A stretch of 64,000 nt of DNA from Lepus europaeus (GCF_033115175.1 NC_084831.1:12682540-12746539); one strand, 5' to 3'; counted from the first letter of the stretch, positions 43,736 through 55,716 are shown. Numbers and translations: made by a program. Notes: generated by a model from the letters alone, not told the origin.

Positions 43736-45659
43736 TAGGGGGCTGGGGGTGCTTTCCTCTTTGGCACGCGTGCTGCCTGGGCAGAGGAGAGTTGAGGTCA
43801 AGTTCCGAGATGCCAGGGGTCGGAGGACCCCAGTGGGACAGAGATCTGGGTGCCCCACAGCCTTGCCTACCCCGACAGGCAGGCTTGGGTGTGCGCCCGG
43901 CGCCCTGCGCTTCCTCGCCTGCCTGCTTTGTTTTGCCCCCGGGGACATTTCAGCAGACAGGGGCTAGCCCGCCTCTCATCCCCTGCCTTTGGCAGCTCTC
44001 TTTCAGGCTCCGTTCGTGGGTGCAAAGTAGGGACTTGGGGAGGGGAGAAAGAAACGGGAGACCTGCAGCCACAGAGGCTGCCGGGGAAAGGAGGGTCCCA
44101 GAGACCCGGGCTGCGAGGTGGCAGCAGAGAGAATCGGAAAGACAGCCGCCCTGGGAACCTGCAGAGCCCTGGCTCTGGGCGAAGCTGGGGGCGGTCCTGG
44201 ACCCTGGAAGCTGAGCCGAGCCTGTTGTGTGTGACTGTCCTCCCCAAGGGTCTTTCTGGGGTCCCATCCCGGCACTCCTAGGTGGGGTCTCTCTGAAGTT
44301 CTGGTCTCTCCAACCTTGAAGATGAACTTCACAGACAAAGCCTCCGCAGGCCAGGTCATCAATGGTGGTGGTGGTGGTGGGAACTGGGGGCCGCACAGCC
44401 CCCAGCGAGCCTACAGCCAAGAGCTGGGGCAGGGGCGGGCGATTGACATTGAGGGCCCCAGCGGAGCGGCAGTCCCGCTCGGGACAAAAGGGCAGGGGAA
44501 GAAAGGGAGGGAGCTGTGCCTGGCACCCCGCTGTGCGGGGCCTGCCGAGGGGCCAGCGATCTGTGGGAGGAGGCAGCGCTGCACTACCAAGTAGCTCCCG
44601 GGCCAGGCAAGTCAGCCCAAGGCGCCGAGACCCCCGCGGGGGGACCCAGTCCTTATTCCAGTTCCCACTGGACAGAGCCTACAGGGACTTGGTGTGGGCG
44701 GGTCGGTACATAGAACTTGAGCAGGTTTTCCCAAACACTGCACGCCAGCCGGGCACCTCTGCTGAGTGACCCCAGCAAAGCAGAAGGGGGCTCGGTTTGG
44801 TTTGGAGAGATTTCGCGTGCTAAGAAATACAAATAGGGCCACTTCCTGAGACAGAAGGGAAGGAGGTCACCTGCGGGCCCCCCCCCCGGGGGGGGAGGAT
44901 TCCTTTGACTCAAGGGGGTTTGGGGGCTTCCAGAAGGGGCCTGCGGGTGCTTCCAAGACCAGCTCGGAAGCGACTTCGCTGGATGGAGGTTTTCTCTGCC
45001 GCAGAACCAGGAAGCTGCAAGTCTCCGAGGGTGGAAAGAGGAGCATTGAGGCTCGAGGTGGGGGAAGACTGAGCTTACGGGTGCTGGGACCACAGAGGGC
45101 CTGCAGGAAGGCCTGGTGTCCAGACACACCCCACAGGTTTTGAGTGACAGCAGGCGCGTGGGTCCCTGCGACTGTGTGCCAGATGCCGTGGCTCGGTGTG
45201 ATCGCCCCCCTCGGGCCGGGCCTTTGGGTCAGGATGCCCTGGGCTGTGGGTCCATGCGGGGGTGGGGGGTGTGGTGGGAGGGGATGCTTCTGCAGGAGCA
45301 TGCCGCGTGGTGGTAGAGAGTGAGCGTGGACCGCGTGGTGCTGGGGATGCGAGGGCTGTCTGTCCATCTGCAGACAGTCTGTTTCGGTCCCTGTGTTGCG
45401 TGCCTGGGCGGTTGGCAGGCTCCTCCCCTCTGGCCCTGGACCCAGACAGGACCTCAGTGACTGAGTTAGAAGGTGAAGACACCTCTGAGCCTCCGGCCAC
45501 GCCGTCCGGGTCGGGAGGGGCAGAGATGCCCAGTGGGCAGAGCAGGGGGAAAGGTGCACACCGGAAACTTTGTTTTGGCTTCTTGCTCTTGACAAATGCT
45601 TTCTCTGGGGGCTGCCCCTCTCGTGGCGGGGAGCCGCCAAAGAAGGGGTTTAAGAGCTC

Positions 45660-46060
45660 TCCTCTTTAAGCGCTAAAGAGAGATCCCTCCCTGAGTCCGT
45701 TTTTTCCTATCGTCCGCTTGGCATTTAATAATGTTAAGACTTATTAGAGCTGGTAATGAAAACTGGAACTGCTGAATAGGAAACTGTGTTGGAGAGGGGT
45801 GTAATAGCTCCCAGGCATGGTAAGAAACTATTTATCCCCAATCAGTCCTCACTCTCAGAGTTGGAAGCACAAACGTTAAGTTGAAGGGTTTTAAAGCAGA
45901 TTAAATTGAGCTTTTATTTCTGTGCACTTTCATCTCTGTACAGCTCACTCCTGCTCCCCTTGGGCAGAGATATTCATGAGGCTGTGCGCATTTTTTTTTT
46001 TTTTTTGCTCTTATCCTTGTTAAGACTGAGTTATTAGGATTGTTGGTGGTGAGTCCCCCA
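45660..46060. promoter_or_regulatory. CNE-like block in intron 4
   Basis: A 400-base AT-balanced patch with GGCATTTAATAATGTTAAG, CTGGTAATGAAAAC, GTGTAATAGC, CAGATTAAATTGAGC and GAGTTATTAGGATTG, plus GATATTCATGAG. It contrasts with the GC-rich DNA around it. Confidence 0.45.
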
Positions 46061-46639
46061 GACCGCTGCCGACAGGGGCTCTGGCCAGGCTCTGGTCACC
46101 TGCAGAGGGAAGTGGACAGTTCTCTGTCCCCAGCCCCACAGCCTCCCCTCCTTACCCCTTTCTCTAAGGACCAGCCCCCCTCCCCACCCCTGCTGGGCCC
46201 CAGGGAGCCAACAGGGGAAGGATTTGAGGGGAGGCAAAGGCAAAGATGTTCCCAGAATCTGAGCCCGGAGAGATCCTCGAGGGGAATTGGCTAGAGGCTT
46301 GCAAAGGGTCAAATCGCTTCTCTCCTAGGAGCCAAGGAGTGAATGTGGAAGAAGTGAGAGGTACCACAAACAACAATAGCAACGCTAACAAACAGTAGGA
46401 ACTCGGGGCTCCCGGGAGCCACAGACTCACAAGGCACAAGCTGAAGCCCAAACTGGCGAGATCAGACGCGGCCCCAGTGGGGCGAGAATTAAATATGGGG
46501 AGAAGTTGCCCCAGCAGCAGCAGATGGAGGAGGAGGAGGAGGAGGAAGGCGGTGGAGGGTGCCGGAGTCCAGTGGGAGAATTTGCCGCTTTCCAAGCTCC
46601 CGCCTGGGGAGGGGGCGGCAAGTGGGGCAGATTTCTTTT

Positions 46640-46900
46640 TCTTCCCCTTCTCCGTTTATTTTTACAGTAGCCGACTTACAGGTGTGGCAAGGGCACTGCC
46701 CGGGGAAGGGTGGGAGAGGAGGGGAGACCCGAGGTGTGGGTTTTAGACACTTGTAAAAGGAGGTGGGAAACAATTTAATTTGGCCGCCCCGATAGCTGCT
46801 AATGCGGTTTTCGGTCGTTTGCTACACTGGAGGAGGCTGGTTTGATTGTGTGTACAAGGACCTGCCAAATTTAATTAGGCTCCGGGGGAGCGGATGAAGA
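46640..46900. promoter_or_regulatory. CNE-like block in intron 4
   Basis: CAATTTAATTTGGCC, GCTGCTAATGCGG, TTTGATTGTGTG and AAATTTAATTAGGC occur within 120 bases near 46770-46880. The poly-T/C stretch at 46630-46665 precedes it. Confidence 0.4.
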
Positions 46901-47059
46901 GGGGGAGGGGGCCCGGCTGCCCTCAGCCCACACCGGCTCTCGGTTCTGTTTCCTCCGCCCAGTTTCACACCTGGAGGGGACCAGGTTTCCGGGCTTAGGT
47001 GAGGAGGGGAGGGGAGGGGGCGCGGGGGCGCGGGGCGCGGGAGGGGCCGGAGCCGGTCG

Positions 47060-47235
47060 GGGTATCCAGCAACAATCTGCATTGATTTAAACCAACAAGT
47101 TCGCGCCTCTGTAAATGTGTGTTTAGAGAAAGGTAATTGACACTCCACCAAATCAAAGGATTACCCGGGGTTGGCAATCTAATCAAACAGAGCCCAGGCG
47201 GGATTTGAGGCTGTTCAGAGTGGGATCAGCTTCGC
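47060..47235. promoter_or_regulatory. CNE-like block with TCF/LEF and GGATTA sites
   Basis: CTGCATTGATTTAAACC, GGTAATTGACACTCC, then ATCAAAGG (47152-47159, TCF/LEF type) overlapping GGATTA (47158-47163), and GCAATCTAATCAAACAG. Several transcription-factor cores are packed in a unique patch. Confidence 0.45.
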
Positions 47236-47239
47236 ATAA

Positions 47240-48010
47240 TGGGGGCTCCGAGGAAGATGGGGAGGGGGGTGTCGCTGCAGGCAGCGCTCGGCGGTGGATC
47301 TCCAGTGAGACCCGAGGGGCCGAGCGCGGCGGCTGGGGCGAGCGGAGCCGGGGCGCGCGCCCCCCTCCACCTTTCTTCCACCCACCCCGCCCCCCTCCAC
47401 CGCAGCGGGGCGAGGGGCGGAGGGAGCCGGGGCTGACGAGCTGCGACAATGGGGAGATAAGTCTCACAAAGCGCGGCGGCGCGCGCGCTCGCGGCCCCGG
47501 AACCCGCGGTAAACAAAGTCGGCAAAGTGTTTGCCAGATAAACTCGCGCCTAAATCAAGTGTGACGGGCCGGGAGAGAAGAGACAGAAGGAGATAAGGTT
47601 GGAGGGGGGGATGAACGAGCGTAATCTAATAGAAGACATTTAGAAAACAAACTTTAAACAAGGGCGAACAGGCGAGCCCAGGGTAATTATCCGCCCCAGA
47701 GCGCGGGGGAAGCCGGCGGAGGGCTGGGAGGGGTGCGGGGACTGGGAGCCGCCGAGGAGCGGCGTGCAGGCGGCGGGGTGCCTTTGCGGCTCCACGGGGA
47801 ACCGGGACCGGGGGCCCCGGGCGGGGGGGGGGGGGGCTGGCTCGGCTAAGGAGGCTCCGGCGCACGCAGCCCGCGTCCCCCCTGTGCGCGCTGTCCCGCC
47901 TAAGCCGCGCGGGGCCCCCGCCGCGAGGGCGCGCGGATGCTGTGTGCTCCGCCGGGCACGCACGGCCGCACACTGCCTGTTTGCAGCCGTTTGTACCTAA
48001 AAGACGCGTG
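47240..48010. promoter_or_regulatory. Intragenic CpG-rich stretch
   Basis: CG is frequent in 47270-47540 and 47690-47960, with an AT-rich middle (AATCTAATAGAAGAC, TAAACAAGG, GGTAATTATCC). There is a poly-G run at 47822-47837. It may be a CpG island with enhancer or alternative promoter activity; no start exon can be shown. Confidence 0.4.
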
Positions 48011-48019
48011 TGCACGGCG

Positions 48020-48570
48020 CGGCGGTTAAAGGCATTAGATATTTACCAGTTTGAAATAAGCCTGGCTAAGAAGCAGAGGGAAGAGGGAGACACTGCAAAG
48101 GCGAGGCCGGGGGAAGACTTCAAACGAATTCATCATCAGGAATGGCGGAGGGGAGATTTTACCAGGCACTATTGGGAAGTTATTTAGATATTAATAACAC
48201 ATTTTCCTGAGGCGCGGCCGCCGCAGCCATCTGCGCCGCTCTGCGAGCTATTTGGCTGGGTAGAATCTGGGCGTCTCAAATGTTGGGGCGAGATAACGCA
48301 ATCAGGCTCACCCTGGTCCTAGGACTGCGTGGCAGCGCTAAACCCGGATTAACCTCCCCCCACCCCCGTCGCCCCCTCCCCTTTCACAGCTTTCCAAATT
48401 TTCAGTGGAATTTACATGGGAGGATTTGAAGGCATATATAACAGCCGCCTTAAGCGGTAAGGTGATTATTGGGCTCGTTCTCTCTCTCTCTGTAAAGAAT
48501 GCTTTTCTGAAAATGATAGTTGTCACACACTACATGATACGTAAAGAATATTCTATAAAGCATACGTATA
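48020..48570. promoter_or_regulatory. CNE-like block in intron 4
   Basis: GGCATTAGATATTTACC, GAATTCATCATCAGG, TTATTTAGATATTAATAAC, GAGATAACGCAATCAGG, CCCGGATTAACC and GGTGATTATTGGGC form a long run of unique sequence, ending at a microsatellite. This is the longest CNE-like patch in the window. Confidence 0.45.
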
Positions 48571-48574
48571 TTAT

Positions 48575-48591
48575 ATGTGTGTATGTGTGTG

Positions 48592-48642
<51 letters not shown>
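48575..48642. repeat. (TG)n(TA)n(AG)n composite microsatellite
   Basis: TATGTGTG, a pure TA run (48592-48612) and a pure AG run (48613-48642) follow each other without gaps. Confidence 0.95.
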
Positions 48643-48644
<2 letters not shown>

Positions 48645-49259
48645 AGGTCTTTGGAGTCTCCAGGAACCCACACCCGGTTCTCGAGAGAGCGAAGGTGATG
48701 AGCGTCCTTGTGTGGTCAGGGTGGGTAAGGGCACGAAGCAGTAAGCATGGAAGGTACAGGGGCCTTGGTCTTGGCATGGAGTCTGCAGGCAAGCAGAGCC
48801 CCCGAGAAGGGACCACGTCCGGTGCAGAGAGGGGTTCCTGCACAGAGGGGACCCGCCAGGAGCTCTGGGGCCTTGAAGACCAAGCCTTGGTGGGGGGGGG
48901 GCGGGGAGGGTGCACTGTTGCCATCCCGGAAAAATCGCTCTTCTCCCCCTGCTCGGGACTAGAGGGGCGGCCGGGAAAGCCAGTCGAGGAAGGGGATGAG
49001 GGGCCCCGGGAAGACTGGGAGGCCCCCCTCAGTTTTCGCTGCTCCGGCCTTCCCTCTTGTCCCCCTCCCCCCAAGTCTTGACTGAAAGAGGAAAAGGTGG
49101 AAATGGGGTCAGTGCTTTTTGACCTGCTCCGGAGGGATTGGCCCCGTCTGGGGTCGGGCAGGGGGAGGGAGGAGAACTCGGCGGCCCAAATCGAATCAAG
49201 GCAGAACGGTGACCTAAGGGGGAAGCTGCGCCGTTAGTAGAGGGAACTCGCCAAAACTT

Positions 49260-50330
49260 CAAACAAAGTGGGGTAGGGGCAGCGCGCGCGGGGGGCGGGG
49301 GGACTGCTAGCTTGCCCCGGGGAGGGGCTCCGAGGAGGAAGAGATGGGGTCGAGGGCAAAGGGGAGGTGGGGGCCAAAGGAAGGGGTGTGGGGAAAGGGA
49401 TGCGCCAGGGGTCGGCGGCGATGCAACCGCAGCCTCCCCGGGGGGTACAGGGAGGAAGGGCGTCCGTCGGGCGCGCGCTGTGGGCTGGCGGGGCGGGGTG
49501 GGGTGTGCGCTCCCCAAGTGCAGCTCCGAAGAGGCCTCTAGGGCGGTCCAGGGGAGCCTGGGGCGCGCGAGTCTGGGCCTCCCGCCCGGCAGCCTAGCCG
49601 AGTGCGGCCGGATGGCGAGGGGCCGCGGGACTCCGCAAGTGACTGCGGGTGAACGGCCCGGCTTCCCCGAGTCCCCGGGTCAGCTCCTGGGCCAGTCGGT
49701 GTCGTGGTCGCCGGGGCCCTGGAGGTGCGCTGGGCCCCAACCCGGGGAGGGGTGGGGGCGACGTGGGGGAGCCGCAGAGCTGGGGTGAGAGCTCAGCGGA
49801 GAGCGCGCGGGGAAATCCAGCGCGCGCGAGGGGAGCCCGCGTGGCGAGCCGATGACGCCGAGCGGCGCGCAGGGGCCCGGGGAGGCGCTCAGCAGCAGGA
49901 AGAAAGACAAAGAGACGCAGAGGCCCCGAGAGGCCGGCCCCGGGACCGGCAGGGCGGCGGCGGCGGCGGGGCCTGGAGCGGAGCCCGCGGGAGAGCGCCA
50001 GCGCGCAGAGCCGGGCGGCGGCGGGGGAAGGCGGGAGGCGGGCGAGCCGCGGCCGCCCTTTTGATCCTCGGCGGCTTCCCCTTATCAGGAGCGCTTTCGG
50101 TGACACAGGCACAAAGGCAGTTCATCATATTACAGCGCGGCCCGGCGGCTCGCTGCCATCCCGCCGCTTAATTAGAGGCGAGCGAGCCGGGCCGGCGGGG
50201 CGGGAGGGAGGCCGGCCCGAGGCGGGGGCCCGGGCTCCGCGCTCCGACGCGGGGCGCCGGGAAGGCCCAGCCCGCGCGCCCGGCGGGGTCCGGCCGCGGG
50301 GCGAGGGGGCAGGGACCCCTTGCTCAGAGC
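49260..50330. promoter_or_regulatory. Intragenic CpG-rich stretch with CNE-like end
   Basis: CG-dense sequence, highest at 49790-50330. Within it 50060-50180 (CCCCTTATCAGG, CATCATATTACAGC, CGCTTAATTAGAGG) looks conserved. No exon is seen. Confidence 0.4.
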
Positions 50331-50564
50331 GTCCCTAAACAGCAGGCCGGGCATCGCTGGGGCAGCAGCCGCTCCCGCTAAATTCTTGGCCTTGGGAAGG
50401 GGTCGGGCGGGCCACTCTCCCCGCTCCGCTCGGGGCGCTGCGCACAGGAGCCCAGGGAGCTGAAGGCCGGGTGCCCGCGGCTGGGCTTCTTGATCCCCAG
50501 AACTCAGGTGTAGCGGCCTGGGCGAATCCCGGAGCAGCAGGGTCCCTTGTGGGAAGCCGTCTGG

Positions 50565-50660
50565 GGTCCTCCCTGCCCCAGCTCACTAGCAGTGTAGGCT
50601 TGGGCCACTCTCAGCCTCCCCGGGCGTCAGTGTCCTCTCACGGGGAAAAAGAAAAACAGA
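50565..50660 (+). mobile_element. MIR relic, plus strand
   Basis: CAGTGTAGGCTTGGGCCAC, GCGTCAGTGTCCTCTCACG fits the MIR core. Confidence 0.45.
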
Positions 50661-51009
50661 CAAAGGTTCTTATCCTTGTGGGGAATCCCAGACCCCTTTG
50701 GGAACCCGAGTAAAGACCCAAACAACTGGCCATTCACTCGTGTCCACCAGGTAGAATTTTGCAAACCATATTAAGGGGGCCCTGTGCTCTGCCCTGCTCT
50801 CTGTCTGTAGGGAGTGGCTGGTTCCGGGAGCAGGGGCCGCTGAGAGCTTGCGCCCCTCTGGCCCTCGATGCTTCCTTCCCATCCCAAAATAGCGAAGTGC
50901 CCCTCCCCCACGTGGTCCTTTCTGAAGCGTGTGTGTGTGTGTGTGTGTGCAGAAATGGGCCAGCACACAAACTGTGTTCCCTTCATGTCTGTACAGCGTA
51001 AGAACGGAA

Positions 51010-51130
51010 TCTCGCGTTATCATGTGTTGAACACCCACTATGTGTTAAAGACCAGGCCCTGGCCCTCGTGAAGTGGGGAGCCGGGTGGTGGAGGCCAGAT
51101 GAACACGCCCACAAAAGAACCAAGGTCTTT
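51010..51130 (+). mobile_element. L2-like relic
   Basis: GTTGAACACCCACTATGTG TTAAAGACCAGG and CCTGGCCCTCGTGAAG resemble the L2 3' region. Short and tentative. Confidence 0.4.
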
Positions 51131-52429
51131 CTGGGGTGCGTGTGTTGGGTTCTCCTGGGCCTCTCTGCCAGGCTGCCCCATGGGGGTGTTTGCGCAGGTC
51201 CCTGCCGGTGATTGGGGTTGGGGCTGACTTTGGCAGGCGGCGGCCCCCAACCTGACCTCTGGACTGGCAGACAAGGACCGCTGGGGCCTCGCTGAGCCGA
51301 GCCCGGGGCTCCAATAGGCCTCCAATAGGCGGGAGATCAAAGGGGCCCCTGGATGGGACAGAAAAAGGGGCGGCGTGATGGGCTCAGAAGTCGCTTGGAA
51401 AACACCCTGTTTTGCTGGGTCCTTGTTGTGGGACCCACCTGAGGGGCAGCCTTCGTGCTACGGGTGACAGGTGGAGGGGGCAGCTTGCTGGCACCGTCTT
51501 TAGGTCACTGGGGAGGGGCTGCAGCTGGGAGGCGTTCCGTGAGGTGTCGCTTGTGTGGGCAAACTTTTCGGTAGAATTTGTGGGTCTGGGCTGAAGCTTT
51601 TTGGGTCCCCGGACACTTCAAATGCACAGTGGATTGATCTGGGCTGCAGAGACGCAAAATTCAGATACAAGCTCAAGTTCGCCTCCAAGGTGATCCTTTT
51701 GAGGGTGGGGGGGGAGTCCCCTGGAAGTGCCTGAAACCCTCTGGCTGTCAGCAGAAGCGGAAGTGCCCTCCCTGCTGACCCCACCCGGCTCCAGCCAGGA
51801 CCCCCACCTGCTCCTGCACCCCACATCCTTGTTGTCTTCCTCCTCCTCCTCCTCGCTCTTCTTGGGCTAAGATCACACTTCTGAGGGTCCACAAACCCGG
51901 TAGAAGAAATTCCGGTGGTGGTGGGGGGGGCAGAGAAGGGTTGCAGCTGGGAGACACTCTCCTGCCGGCCAGCCCCTGCCCCCGTCCTCTGTCCCCCAGC
52001 CCCGGTCCCCTGTCCCCCAGCCCCGCTGCTGCCTGCCAGTGCCAGCATTCCGGAAGAGACTGAATTGTTAAAGATTCCTGCAGTTCTGTTTTTTAATTTT
52101 TTTTCCTTGGAGGTGCTCAGAGTGAACCCTCCGTAAAAAGGCTCGGGAACTTTCTCTAATAAATGGGACCAAACCTCCCTCTCTCCCTTCGGGGTTAGGG
52201 GACTGCCATCGGGGCCGGGCGTCAGCCTCTGGCCCTTTAAGTCGCCACCCCCACTCCCGCCCCAGAAGACCCCGTCTCTCCCCTCGGGGCTGGGTCCTGG
52301 GTTTGAATCCCCCGGCGCGGGTCGCTCACGGCTCCTGAGCCCGTTTCTAGGACCCCGGGCGCCCGAGGGCGGGGAGGCTCGGCGCTTGGCCGCCGCCCCC
52401 TGCCCGCCTCCCCCTCGGCGCAGCCGGGC

Positions 52430-52720
52430 TCGCGCCTCAATGGCCACTTTAGAAATACAAACAACTTTAGAAATAAAGTAACCAAACCCGCGAAAGGCGC
52501 TTTGAAGGGGCGAATGCCTGGTGGCGCTTTACTGTGGTGTGGCCCAGGCCCCGGCCTAATCCGGCTTTCATTTCCACCGACGGCCGCGGGGGAAGCGCTG
52601 CCGGCCCCGCGGCCCCTCAGGAGGCTGATTAGGCCACAAAGAGCCCCCATTATCACGAGAAGAAAACCGGGGGGCGGGGGGCGGCCGCCCGCGCCCGGCT
52701 ATTGACTTAGCGGATGAAGT
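52430..52720. promoter_or_regulatory. CNE-like block in intron 4
   Basis: The 12-base ACTTTAGAAATA occurs twice (about 52446 and 52464). It is followed by AAAGTAACCAAACCCGCG, GGCCTAATCCGGC, GGCTGATTAGGCC and ATTGACTTAGCGG. It is CG-rich and unique. Confidence 0.4.
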
Positions 52721-52802
52721 CAAGAGCGGGCGCGCCGGGGCGGCGGGGCCGGGGCGCGCAGAAGCCGCTGCAGCCCCCAGCTCGGCCCGGGCCGCCGCGG
52801 CG

Positions 52803-52817
52803 GGGGGGGGGGGGGGG
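52803..52817. repeat. Poly-G run
   Basis: An uninterrupted run of about 15 G inside a CG-rich stretch. Confidence 0.9.
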
Positions 52818-53799
52818 CGGGGAGGTGCGACTGGGCCGGGAGGCGGGGGCGGGCCGGCCGCGCAGCTCTGCCTCCCCGGCCTGGCCCTCACCACCTGGGT
52901 TCTGGGGTCTCCGAAAGCCACCCCGACTTTGGCCCCTGCGGGTCTGTGATGGGCTTCCGTCTCCTCTTAGGTGTTGTGGAGGCTGTGTCCGATGGGGGGG
53001 GGGCGGGGGCGGAGAAAGGGAGAAAGAAAAAGGGGCACCCTGGACCCAGAACCTTGGGATCCCCTGAGAACCTCCATGTCTGCAGGATGGGCCCGCGGCC
53101 GAGACGCCGCTGGGCATCCGGCGAAGTGAAGGATTCCGTTATGCAAAGCACTGGGCGGTTGTGCTGCTAGATGAATATTACCCCAACCACCCCCTGCCTC
53201 TTCTCTTCCCCTAATCCACAGGCTGCTCCCTCGTGACGGGGGCCTTGGAAGACAGAGGGCTGTAAGTCCCCGAGTGGTCCCTAGGGTGGGAGCAGAGACC
53301 CGACCCTTATAGGCGAGGGGTCTCCGGGGACACTGGGAGATGGGGGCGTGGACTCTCCTCCTCCTGGTGGTTTCTGTCCCCTTCCAGGTAGACGCTGGGC
53401 AGCTCTGGGGACAGTGGGGGCAGCACTAGCTGGTGATTGAGTCTCCGGCTATAAAGGAGGCAGGTAGGAGCCTGTGACACAGACCCCAGGGTGAGCTGAG
53501 CAGGTCCTCGTGACACTCGCTCCCTCCCCAGCCATCCCCTTAGGAATGACCCGGAAGTGCTAGGGAGCCCCCTCACCTCTTTACCCCTCCTCTGATGAGA
53601 GGTCACTCCCTGCTTGGAAGACTCAGGAGGGAAGCGAGGACCCGTTTCGTGGGCAGTGGGGTGCTTGGAGGGCGTCCGTGGAGGAGTGAGGGACTGAGCA
53701 GAGAATGTGATGGGGGGGGGGTAATGCTGTGGCCTAGGAGCAGAGGGGGCAGGAGGGGGCTGCCCCAGGAGTGCTGAGCCCGTGACTGTCTCAGAGGCC

Positions 53800-53935
53800 A
53801 ATAGGTCTTTGTGTCATCTGGCCATTTCACAGATGGAAAAACCGAGGGCTGGAGCCCCAGAGGAGAGACCGCTCCACCTGGGCGCTGGCAGAAGTCTGGC
53901 TTCTAGGAAGCTGGACAGCCCTGGGCAATAAGGTC
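53800..53935 (-). mobile_element. MIR relic, minus strand
   Basis: CCATTTCACAGATGGAAAAAC CGAGG is the MIR core in reverse. Confidence 0.5.
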
Positions 53936-55079
53936 CTTTTGCATCCTTGCAGTCTCCATCACCCGCTGTGTAATGCCGTCCATTTCACTGGGGAAACCCA
54001 GGCGCAAGGAAGTGGTGGGGGCTGTCCCCTAACAGGCCTGCAGGACCCTGAGAGATTGCTTCAAGGAGGCCAGAAGGGCCCCAGTGCAGCCCCTCTTCTT
54101 GACCCATCTGGACAATTGGCACCCTCCCTGGTTCTTCAGGCCCAGGGGAGACTGGGGGCGGAGCCCCAGGAGGCTCAAGCCAGTCCTGCCTTCTGTCACT
54201 CATCCCCACTTCCGGCACCTGTGAGCACCTGCTGGAGTCTGGAGACTTGGTCACTGCCACAGTTTGGCGCTGAAGGACCTGTTCTTCCTCCTGGGAAAAG
54301 TTCTTTGAATGACGAGGCAGAGCAAGCCCGGAGGGAAAACCAGCTGGCTCGGACTGGCGTTCACACCTGCCTGCAGACGCCCCGTGCAGAGGCCCTGGCC
54401 TTGCCCCGGCTGCGGTGCTGTTCCGGCTGAGGCGCTGGGATCCTTGGTCTGAACCGTGGAAAGCCAGGGTCAGCCTGGTGGTTTTCCAGCTGTGTTCCCT
54501 GGAGACGCGGGGTTCCCCGAGGGAGCCCTGCTGCTGGGGGCAGTGCCCGTGGGAGGAGATGTGGGGGAGCCTTGCTGCCCAGTGCTAGAGGCCCCTTGCC
54601 GTCTTCTGTCCCCGGCTGCTTGGAGGGCGGAGGGGGCGGAAGCTCTGTGTCGGCCTGAAATCAGAGCCTGGGGCTCTGGTTATTGGTCTTTAGAGATAAG
54701 GTGATAGTGCTTATCTGGCGACAAATGATTTCCCTCCCCTTCAGTTCCCCTGAGTAGGGAACTTTCTCTCCTGGCTGGAGAGTCCACATCCCACTCAGCT
54801 TCATCAGTCCCCCGCCCAGCCTGTGTGCCAGCAGAGGAGGCAGGGACCTGCTCTGGGCGGCCCTGGAGGCCTTGTGGTCCTGCTGGGCTTGGACACCACG
54901 CCGGGATGGGGCTGGAAGGAGGAGTCCGGGCAGACGGTGGGTGATGGGAAGAGAGGTGAGCTGCGGAGTCGCCAGGGTGGTTTTGCAAAAAAATGGGTAT
55001 CCGGCCCCTCCCGGAGCACCGGCTTTTGAGTGATCCTCCTGGGTCATTTCGACGGCCAGCCCAGTGGAGAGCCGCAGGT

Positions 55080-55190
55080 CTAGTGCAATACCCTGGTTTG
55101 CAGGTGGAGAGACTGAGGCCCAGCGAGAGGAAAGGACTTGTTCCTTGTTGCCCAGCAAATCGAGAGCAGAGTCAGAGCAGGCACCCGGTC
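55080..55190 (-). mobile_element. MIR relic, minus strand
   Basis: GTGGAGAGACTGAGGCCCAG and TTGCCCAGCAAATCGAGAGC. Confidence 0.55.
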
Positions 55191-55417
55191 TCCAGGCTGG
55201 AGAGCCAGCGTCCTGAATGGAGCATTGATCCCACGGTGGCTGGGTCCCTCTCCTTTTATCACTGTCAGAGTCCAGTCTGCCCAGGTATCAGGCCGGGAAC
55301 AGTGAGGCCAACAGAGCCAGCTCTCTGCCCGGTCCCCTGTTCCCAATCCCCTTCTTGTTCCGCAGGCACCCACTTTTACCCAGATTCGTAAAAGCAGCTG
55401 AAGCGCCATGAAAGGCG

Positions 55418-55716
55418 CCCTGGGGGCAGGCGTTTGGCTTCACCACGGAGGTCCTGGCGGGGATGCCCTCACCTGGTATCAGCGCCCGGGTGCCAGTCCT
55501 GGCTCCACTGCCAAGTCCGGCTTCTTACCGATGAGCACTGGGAGGCAGCAGCGATGACTCAAGTACGTGGGTCCCTGGCACCCACCTCGGGGCCTGGACT
55601 GAGTTCCCAACTCCCGGCTTCAGCCTGGCTCAGCCTTGGCTGTCGCGGGCATTTGGGGAGTGAACCAGCAGATGAGAGATCTTTGTCTCTCAAAGAAAAA
55701 TAAATTAATTGAAAAA
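55418..55716 (+). mobile_element. CSINE-type SINE, diverged, plus strand
   Basis: Body words CCAGTCCTGGCTCCAC, GTACGTGGGTCCCTGGCACC and GTGAACCAGCAGATGAGAG with AATAAATTAATTG tail; the CT stretch is almost absent. An older copy. Confidence 0.8.

Noticed and set aside
47240..48010. An alternative PAX7 first exon in the intragenic CpG-rich stretch
   Set aside because: No convincing start codon with a donor in a usable phase was found. It is left as a possible regulatory region only.
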